From assembly GCA_934541115.1 (NCBI GenBank), contig CAKTDF010000007.1, positions 1 to 64,000 of the forward strand: DNA of 64,000 nucleotides, read 5' to 3'. The position numbers were made by a program, and so were the translations under genes. Numbering within the stretch: the stretch's first letter is position 1; the number at the start of each line of letters is the position of its first letter. The notes beneath the pieces are model-generated. The model ran no database searches, was not told the origin of the DNA, and saw only the letters and a list, made by a program, of their open reading frames with translations. This DNA comes from an uncultured Eubacteriales bacterium (GTDB taxonomy: Bacteria; Bacillota; Clostridia; Oscillospirales; Acutalibacteraceae). Positions 17,685-25,800 of this stretch are shown here, in pieces.

Positions 17685-18535
17685 AGCTTTTCACGCCCTT
17701 TCAAGTAGTTATCAAGGACCTCTGCCGCCCTTTCGTCCGGAGTGCAGAAAAGGGAACAAACAAGAGCCCTTTCCGCAATTTTGGCAAGCGTACTGCTGAC
17801 GCTGTCACCGTAATTCAGAGGAACATATGACGATTTGAGAAGACAGAGGAAAGCGTCTCGCGGCGAAAATAACTCGATGCGGTTTTCTTTGCTCTTTTCA
17901 AGATGTACTATTGCGACAAGCTCCATGCCGAGATTTTTCGATATGCCGGACGAGCCCGAAAAAGGCAGCCCCGAGGCAAAAATCTTTCCGTTTTCAAGGT
18001 ATATAAGCGTTTTGTCGCCGTTGATTATCTGAACGCCGCAATACCTTTTCCAGATTTCAGCCTGTGTTGATTTTCCTGCTCCGCAAGGACCTGTGAAAAG
18101 AACAGCTCTTTTATTTCTTTCAATAAAAGATGAATGAAAAACCACGCCGCTTTTTCTTGCGGCAAGTTCTTCAATGCCGAGAGTGTTCAAAACGAGGCGT
18201 GCCCAAAGTTTTCCCTTTGCTTCTGAGGTAAGTGTTATTTTGATTTTCTTTTCTCCGTCACAGCATTCTCTGACGGCATAGAATTCGCCCGGAGCGGCAG
18301 CCTTGTAATAAACGAGATGGGTTTTGCCGTCAAAGCAAAAGACACGGTTGCCGCGTTCGGTTACCGAAACAAGCTGCGGCAAAGATATTCTCTCTTTGCA
18401 AAAGGAATAGCAAATTTCAAAATCACTTGGTTTTTCATCACAGAAAAACGGCATATACCCCTCTGTTTCAAGCATAGGTTCCGGTAATTCAAGTTTAAGA
18501 CAAAGATTTCCGAAAGAAAGATACTTAACTTCCAT
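17681..18535 (-). CDS. HPr kinase-like P-loop protein of the RiPP-type cassette
   Basis: 284 residues. The C-terminal half carries an HprK/PEPCK-like P-loop: FHSSFIE, then TGPCGAGKST at residues 148-157 and INGDKTLIY near 171-179. The N-terminal 110 residues are beta-rich and unlike the substrate domain of true HPr kinase. Related HprK-like kinases phosphorylate lasso peptides or occur beside radical SAM and PqqD genes. Its stop overlaps the start of the radical SAM gene and its start overlaps the lipoprotein gene by 11 bp, so translation is linked. Whether it phosphorylates the peptide, the enzyme or something else cannot be seen. Confidence 0.85.
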   Translation of the reverse strand: MEVKYLSFGNLCLKLELPEPMLETEGYMPFFCDEKPSDFEICYSFCKERISLPQLVSVTERGNRVFCFDGKTHLVYYKAAAPGEFYAVRECCDGEKKIKITLTSEAKGKLWARLVLNTLGIEELAARKSGVVFHSSFIERNKRAVLFTGPCGAGKSTQAEIWKRYCGVQIINGDKTLIYLENGKIFASGLPFSGSSGISKNLGMELVAIVHLEKSKENRIELFSPRDAFLCLLKSSYVPLNYGDSVSSTLAKIAERALVCSLFCTPDERAAEVLDNYLKGREKL

Positions 18536-19352
18536 ATTCTATATACATCACCCTGCTGTTTTTTCCGATATTTTTTGAAAACAGCTGTTTTGTTTCTCCA
18601 CTGCTTATCTTTCCGAGTTTCATTCTGTATGATACACTTCCGCTCAATTCTCCGGAAATAACGGTTTTATAACAAACATAAATCACTCTGTCGATATCGG
18701 CGTTTGTTATATTTTTGATTATCAGAGCGCCATCGGTGCATTGCGTTTCAAAGACATCTTCCATCGTGCTGAGCGGTTCGCCGAAAAGCACCTCATTCTC
18801 TGCGCTCCACACCGCGTTTGAAAAAGCTTTTGAATACTTCTTTTCATTTTTTTCAGAAACAACGGCAGTCTCACCCTTAGGGAGTACCGAAAGAACAAAT
18901 TCGGCCGTTTTTTTGCCGGAAACTGCTTTCAAAAGGCAATATTCAATATCCGAGTCAGAAATATTTTTCACTTTTGCGCACATTACGCCGCCCGAGCTGC
19001 CGAGATCCAAAAGTCTGAGCTTTGAGCCGATTGCGGCATTGGCTGTTTCGGCTTTTGCTGCCTTATAATCTGTCGGCTCAAGGGGTTTTGAAACGGAATC
19101 GTCCTCAACCTTTTCGGTCCCGCTGTTTTCAGCTGACGTTTCGGCTTTAGTCTCCGGTTTTTCTGTGGTTTCTTTTTGAGTTTTTTCCGCAGAGTCAGTT
19201 TGCTGTTCTCCTGTCGTTGCAGACGAAAGAACCGACTGAGAGGTTGTTGAGTCTGTTGCAGCCTCCGGCGTTTTAACTTTGCTGCATGCCGAAAGAAAAA
19301 GCAGACTGATTAACACCGAAAATACCAAAAATAATAAGTTTTTCTTTTTCAT
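18525..19352 (-). CDS. Lipoprotein of unknown function in the RiPP-type cassette
   Basis: 275 residues. The signal peptide ends in a lipobox (LFLSAC), followed by an 80-residue Ser/Thr/Glu/Lys-rich linker and then two beta-rich repeats. The repeats align with each other: GGVMCAKVKNISDSDIEYCLL and later GALIIKNITNADIDRVIYV, each followed by a GETAVV/GETKQL-type segment, like FxLYD/DUF3426-type extracellular domains. ATG 19352 follows GGTGAG. It overlaps the kinase gene by 11 bp, which argues that it belongs to the system, perhaps as an outside receptor, immunity or retention factor; that is inference. Confidence 0.75.
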   Translation of the reverse strand: MKKKNLLFLVFSVLISLLFLSACSKVKTPEAATDSTTSQSVLSSATTGEQQTDSAEKTQKETTEKPETKAETSAENSGTEKVEDDSVSKPLEPTDYKAAKAETANAAIGSKLRLLDLGSSGGVMCAKVKNISDSDIEYCLLKAVSGKKTAEFVLSVLPKGETAVVSEKNEKKYSKAFSNAVWSAENEVLFGEPLSTMEDVFETQCTDGALIIKNITNADIDRVIYVCYKTVISGELSGSVSYRMKLGKISSGETKQLFSKNIGKNSRVMYIEYGS

Positions 19353-19430
19353 ACACTCACCAAATTGAATTGATTTGCCAAAAGGACTGCCGCATCAAGT
19401 GCAGAGAAAAGGAAAAAGCAACAACTAATC

Positions 19431-19470
19431 AAAAGTTATAATCCGGCAAAAAGTGCGGATTATAACTTTT
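19431..19470. terminator. Perfect 15-bp hairpin downstream of the precursor-like gene
   Basis: AAAAGTTATAATCCG/CGGATTATAACTTTT around a 10-base loop. The stem ends in TTTT on either strand, so it could end or thin transcription from the precursor into the enzyme genes, or stabilise the precursor mRNA. Confidence 0.5.
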
Positions 19471-19508
19471 ATTTAAAACAGATGTTATAAATAACTTTTG
19501 TCCTTATG

Positions 19509-19555
19509 AGCGTTTTTACCTAAAGCACATGATTGCAATCAGAGATAAAAACGCT
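19509..19555. other. Second hairpin in the precursor-lipoprotein gap
   Basis: 10-bp perfect stem AGCGTTTTTA/TAAAAACGCT enclosing a loop that itself contains the palindrome GATTGCAATC. It starts about 40 bp after the precursor stop on the minus strand. It lacks a following T tract. Confidence 0.5.
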
Positions 19556-19596
19556 TTCTGCATCTGAATGAGACAGTCCCTTTTCATTCGTCATCG

Positions 19597-19839
19597 TTAC
19601 GATTCAAACACGCTTGTGCTTGCAAGAGGAACGTCATAACAAATCTGGTCATGGTCTCCGGGCGGAATAAAATCGCAAACACTGTTTGATGCAAAAATCG
19701 TGAATCCGAGTTCCGGGTCGGTGACCGGACAAACATACGCCGCACTCGGGCTTGAAAGCAGTGAACAGCCGGCGGCAATATTTGACGAAAGCTCAAACGA
19801 TTCAAAAACTATCTGTGGTTTTATATAACGTTTTTTCAT
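19597..19839 (-). CDS. Candidate RiPP precursor peptide, four cysteines
   Basis: 80 residues. The first 24 form a leader-like stretch (MKKRYIKPQIVFESFELS, then SNIAAG), and C25 opens the presumed core. Cysteines are at 25, 37, 55 and 67; the core is rich in Ser, Pro, Asp and aromatic residues and contains no Lys or Arg. There is no signal peptide or membrane segment. ATG 19839 is chosen because GGGAGGGTG lies just upstream; an in-frame ATG at 19863 would overlap that site and the GH2 stop. The gene lies 20 bp after the giant GH2 gene and upstream of the lipoprotein, kinase, radical SAM and PqqD-like genes. I recall similar KP-x-FESF...AAGC peptides beside such genes in Clostridia, but know of no characterised product. 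Confidence 0.72.
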   Translation of the reverse strand: MKKRYIKPQIVFESFELSSNIAAGCSLLSSPSAAYVCPVTDPELGFTIFASNSVCDFIPPGDHDQICYDVPLASTSVFES

Positions 19840-19859
19840 GTAAATGTCACCCTCCCGAA

Positions 19860-22800
19860 TCACTTCATGAGCCCAAAGAGCTTTTTAAAGAAGTTGATGA
19901 TTTTTTCAAAGAGTCCCTGAAGCTTTTTGAAAAAGCCGATTTGCTCTTCATCCGATTCTTCGCTTTGAACCGCAGTAACGGTGAAAGATGTGCTCTCCTT
20001 GCTTTCAAGGCCGTATTCGTTCACGCCGGTTACGGTGTAAACATAAGTTCCCGCCTCACTGAATGAAAGAGTAACACGCCACGTAACCTCATCATTTTCA
20101 AGCTCGGAGGCAATTCTTTCAATGCTTTCCGGTTCAACAAGATTACCGTTTTCGTCTCTGATAAGGAGAGTTTTAACATCATCAGAGGTTTTAATGGTTA
20201 CAACTGCGCTCTCGCCTGCTTTCGGGCTTTCTTCGGGCAAGGTTATGCCTTCAGCCGGAATTGAAGTATCCGTATAAAGCGAAGAAACAACAGTGCATGC
20301 CTTATCATACGTTGACTTTGACGATATAAGCAGAACCTGCTCAGACGTTGTCTCTGTGGGAATTCTGAAGAAACCGTAGGCCCCGTGGCTGTCAAACGTC
20401 CACTTGAGCTTTCCGAGAGAAAGAATGGTGTCCTGAGCCGATGAGTTGGCAAGAACAAACGTCTTGGTTGTGTAATATGATTTTCCGTCAACAGTAACCT
20501 GCGTCCACTTGAGCTTTTTGGTAACAGGGAGAAGCGAGTTGAACGAATATGTCATCTGAGTTGCGCTCGAAATTGTTTTTTCAACGTCAACACCGTCATA
20601 AGAAAGCTTAAGCGTCGGCGAGCCCTTTGCAGATTTTGCAAAGATCTGAAGGTCGGTGGGTACCGCCGTTGCCCAAACTTCAAACGCAACAGCCTGTCCG
20701 GAGCAAAGATAAAGCTCATTGTTAGGACCTGCAAGCTTATACTTTTCAATGTCATTGTCAAGAGCCGGTATACCGTCGATGAAAATGACGCCGTGCCTGC
20801 TTTCGGCATCGCCGAACTTATCGGCACCTATAAGCATGTTGCGAAGCTCAATATAGTTCGGATAGGCTTCGCCATCTTTCTTGTATGCATCTAAAATTGC
20901 TTTATCAGCAATATTGTCACCGACTCCAGCCGGATCATAAATGCGTACTCCGTCAATATAAAGGTCATAGCTCTTGACCTTTGTTCCGTCCGCAAGAGTG
21001 TCCTCTCTGTAGTGATTATATGCAGCGGAGAACTGAGCGGTTATGACTGCGGTATACTGACCGTAGGAAAGATTTTCAATTCCTATTACGGGAATCTGAT
21101 AGAGCGATTCGCCCTCACCTTCCGTTTCAAGCACCCAGCCGTAAGCGTAAGCGTAAGCATAAGCCGGATCATCTGTAACGTCGGTTGTAAGAGCACCGTT
21201 TGCATCATAATATGTCGGTTCGACTGTGTAGCCCTCGCCCGAGACATCATAATACATCACATCGTTTGTAATCACGCCGTCTTCACCGTAATAGGTCGGA
21301 TTAGCGGTGCAGTTATTATTCTTTGTCCAATAAAGCGGAGTATCCGTAACCGTACCCGTGGGGTTGCCGTCCGCGTCGGCATAAAGCCTTGCATAAGACG
21401 AGCCGTAGTAGGTATCGACTATATTGCGGCGGACACGCTCGCCTGTGGTATCGGCTCCCTTATAGACCTCAACGGTGAACAAACCTGTTTTGTTATTGGT
21501 CAGGCTGAGCAAATCAAAGCCGGTTCCGGTAAAGGTGAACTGCATCTTGGGCCACGTTGCTCCGCTGCCGCCGCTGAACTTTGAGTTGGGATTGTTCTTT
21601 GTGCTGACGGTAACTTTCCTTGCAGAACCGGAGGAAAATGCAGTGCTTGAATCATAAGCAGGATCATATCCGTACACATTTGCGTTTGAATCACCCGCAA
21701 GATCGGCTGCCTGATTTGCCGCTTTTTCACCGTCAAGAACGGTTGTCCATTTTCCGTATCCGGCAGACGAATTGTCAAAGCCATTCGGAGTAGTACCGTC
21801 GGTATATGACATTCCGCCCTGATATTCCTCAAAGAAATCCTCTTCGTAGTAGATATTCGTTGCAGGAACAACAGTCGTTTTTTCAAACGCATAATAAACC
21901 GTTCCGTTTGAATATGTCGGGTCATCGCTGATCTCTGCGCACAGATAGAACGAATCGCCGCCCGAAAACTCGCTTGAAGTCGGCTCATACGTAACAATAC
22001 CGTCGGGAGCCACACTGTAATTTCCGAAATTGCCGGACCATTTCACGTGGTCTGACTTTGTGAACATCTGCAAATCACCGGGCTTTGTGAATGACACCGC
22101 TTTTTCAATTTCGTCGGTAATTCCGATATAATCGATCTTTGCTCCGTTTTCAATCGCAGTTTCAGATATAGTATTGTTCTTTGTTACGTCATATACGATC
22201 GGAAGACCGTAGTCTGCAACAAGAGTTTGGTCATTAAGGTTAATGTGCTCTGAAATTTGCTGAAGGTTGAATGTAATCTTGCAGTTAGATTCTGTCGAAC
22301 CGCGTTCAAGATAATAGAACGAGAATGTGTGTCTCTGTCCGTCATTCTTGATCTTGTTCAGATATTCAATAGCGGTCTGATTGACGTCGCTGATGTCGTC
22401 ATAGGTCTCTCCGTACTTGTAATAAACATCGTTTTCCGTGCTGCTGATAAGGTTTTTATCCGCAACGTTCATTGCGTACTGATACGAGACAGAAGCCTCG
22501 GTAAAGTTGATTTCGCAGCTTCTTGAGCCGTGGATACCGCCGTTGTCAAGAACAAGGGTATCGTCAACATAAACCAAAACGTCGTCGTCGCCCATGAAAG
22601 AGAAGATAAAATCTTCGCTTGTCTTTGAATACTTGCCGCCCTTGGGAATATAGAAGTCCATTTCAAACGTCATTCCGAAATGGTAGATTCCGTTTTCACC
22701 GGTGTAGTTACCTCCGGCATTTTCTGTTTCATCTTTCTGATAGTTGAACGGGAAAAAGCCCTTGCCTGCGCCGGAATACGGTCTGTTGACGTTCCAGTTA

Positions 22801-25800
22801 TTCTCTTCTTCAAGGTCAACAACGGCCGTCTGAGTGCTGTCGTCATAGCTTGCACGAATCAAATGATTGCCGTCGGAAGAATCGTAAACGTAGTGGTTGA
22901 CGCCTTCGCTGTCCGTTGTTGTAAGGAACGGGAAATCAGTGTTCCAATAGAACTTTGTATATTCGTTATCTGTACCTGTAACATTGTTCTCCGAGAAGAA
23001 ATCAGGAACATAAACGCTGATGTTGTTGAGCGGAGTCAGCTCAACCGATTTTGTTGCGGAAGAATCGGTGCTCAGAGTAATGGTTATATTTGACTGCAAA
23101 CCGGTTCCTGAGTGTCCGCTGAGATATGTGAGTCCACCGTCAAGAGTATACGGCGTATGCGAAACCGGAACTCCCGCCGTACCGAGGTATTTACTGTAAA
23201 TACCCTGGAGCGAAACACCCTCGTCCTTACTTTCAGATGCGCCCTGAGTATTATTCTTCTGCCAATGGTTCCATGCGGTCGTCTCAAAATTCTTGACTTG
23301 AGTTCCGTTGGTAACAGTCATATCGCGGAAAGAAAGGCTGTATATTCTTGCATATTTCGCAACCGCTTCTTCAAGCGCAGTGTCTGCATATCCGTCCGCC
23401 CAAACGGTGCCGTCGGTTCCGTCATAATCTATGACTTCCCTAATCTGCGCCATAAGGTCGTCATTTGCCTTTATTGCGGATACCATTGCCGCATATGTCT
23501 GCTCGTTATATTCAATGCTGCCGCCGTCATACGGACTGCTCGAAGACGGATTGTAACCATACTTGATAAGGCGCGCCGGAAATTTTTTGACAAATTCCTT
23601 AAGTCCGGCAATTGCGGCCTCAATGTTGGCGATTGCAGTCTCCCTCTGCTCGACTGTTGCAGATTCGTTTTCATAAACATCAATGCCCTCATTGATCGCA
23701 TTGAAAAGCTCAAGATACGCGTTTTTGTCATACGCACCGGGCTCATAAGTCAAAGCATTCTCAATAGCCTCATAAAGTCGGGCAATCGTTGTATCCGTAA
23801 CGACCTCGTCGGTCGTTTTTTTGTAAAGGGTCATCTTTCTGTTGTCAGAAATACTGTCAGTTGTACCCGACCAGCAGGAGAACATTTTTTCCGCTTTGAA
23901 AAGGTCAAGGAACTGGTTGTCTTCGCTGTAAAACGAAACACGTCCATCGCCTATTACATGAGCTGTAAATGCCTGCGGCGTATCCGAAAGCGAAAGGGTT
24001 GCGCTTGACGTACCCATATTCAGATACTTTCCGGCGGCAGTCTTGATGTAAAACTGCGTGCCGTTTTCGCCTCCGGCCTTTTCAATAACAAAGTAGTGAT
24101 CCGCATCCATAGAAAGGATGTTGTCCGTTACTGTTCCCGGAACACTCACAGCCTGATTATTTGACTGAACCTCATCTGTCATTACAAGACTCAGATTGCT
24201 GGCGTTGCAGTAAATTGCATATTTTCCATCTTCAATTCCGACATAACTGGTGTTCACGTCAACGGCGGTAACCGTGGTTCCGTCTGTTGTATAAAGGCTG
24301 AGAACGGTTCCCGTGGACCACGTTGAAACAAGGTTTTTCGGGCTTGTTGAGCCATAATAGTTCACATACTGAGAGCCGTTGCCGATTACTACTCCGTTAC
24401 CCGAAACCGTAACCGTCAATTCATACGGCGACTGAGAAACGGTGAGTGAACCGCTCGTTGTTCCGAGATTGATATAATGATTGACTGAGGACGAATCGGT
24501 GTAATAAATATAATACTTTCCGTTTTCAAGGCACTCAAAGTGCCACGTAGGATCGGTGGCGGACGGAGTACCCTGAACGCCGGTGCAGTAAACGCCCTTT
24601 GCAGAACCGCTGTATGCATTGTGCGTCATCGCGCCGGTTGCGGCAACAACATTGGGGTTGTTACTGAGACCGGTTATGATGTAATCGCCCGACGGAAGTT
24701 CAAGTTCAGTAGTGACATTGGAAACGGGATAATACTCATATTTCACCTTGGCGCTGTCCGGAGATTTGAGCCCCGCAAATTCTTCCTTGAGCATTTCATA
24801 TTCATCATAAATTCCGGGTTCATAGGAAATGATGCTCTGAAGAACATAGTTTTCAAAATACTGCTGTTTTTCTTCAATCGTCTGCTCTCTTGATGTGAAC
24901 GTTGTTCCGTCAACGGTGAGTCCGTCCGAATTGGTTGCCGTGACTTGAATGTTGTTCGGAATATCTGTTGTTCTGACGATTGCAAGAGCGCGTCCGCTGA
25001 ACATTTCAATTGTTGCAGAGGTGTCGGATTTAATAACAGAGCTTTGGCGGAACTTTTTTGTTGTGCCTTGGAAGCCGTTGTCAACGCCGGCAATCACGCC
25101 GTTGTTATTAACGCTGATATCAAGCGTTCCGTAATAGTCATTGACAAAGTTGCCGTCTTCATCAACTGCTTCAAATTCAACATATGCATAGCTGTCCGAA
25201 TCGGCAACAAAATTATCGTCGCCCCAAATTTTTGCAACAATTTTTGCAGCTGATTTTCCGCTTGTTACGCTGTTTGTTCCGACTGTGTCGGAAATTTCGT
25301 TGTCCTCGGCGTCATACGCCTTGACGCTGAGAGTTCCCTCGGTGTATTTTACACCGAACTGAGCATAGAAATCATGACCGGTTGAAGAGTAGATCTCATT
25401 GGTGTTGCAGTTAGACGTGTCAACAGCCGTCTCGGTCCATGTCTTATAGGTATAGCCGTTTGCCGTGGTAACATCGGTTGACTGTGCCGTTCCTATAACG
25501 TTTCCGTTGAGGAGAAGTTCTATATGGTCAGCGTTTGAATAGACGTTTACATAAGCATAACCGTTATTCAGATAGAGGTTATCCTTGTTCCACGTTCCCG
25601 GAAGAAGGTGGAGGGTCGTATCATTGTTCTGCCACCAGCTTCTGTAAAGATAATACTGATCCTTCGGGAATCCTGCGGTGTCAACAATGCCGAAATATGA
25701 ACTGTTGGGAACGGTTGAAGAACCGGTGCCGCTGCCGTTCCAAGGCGTAGGCTCACCGATATAGTCAAAGCCTGTCCAAACAAACTCACCGGAGAACCAG

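Larger units (their letters stand above)
19380..19584. repeat. MITE-like element with imperfect terminal inverted repeats
   Basis: The ends, AAAAGGACTGCCGCATCAA.. (from 19380) and the reverse complement of the sequence ending at 19584 (AAAAGGGACTGTCTCATTCA..), match over about 27 bp with a few mismatches. Inside are two further hairpins: a perfect 15-bp stem (19431-19445/19456-19470) and a 10-bp stem (19509-19518/19546-19555). No reading frame or clear target-site duplication is visible. It fills the gap between the precursor-like gene and the lipoprotein gene. It may be a non-autonomous mobile element, an attenuator, or both. Confidence 0.6.

Noticed and set aside
21012..21584. 190-codon plus-strand frame inside the GH2 gene
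   Set aside because: Antisense shadow with no ribosome site or recognisable domain.
23112..24008. 298-codon frame on the plus strand inside the GH2 gene
   Set aside because: It is antisense to conserved GH2-protein modules, has no ribosome site, and its codon and residue pattern (runs of Ile, Cys, Arg) is that of a shadow frame.
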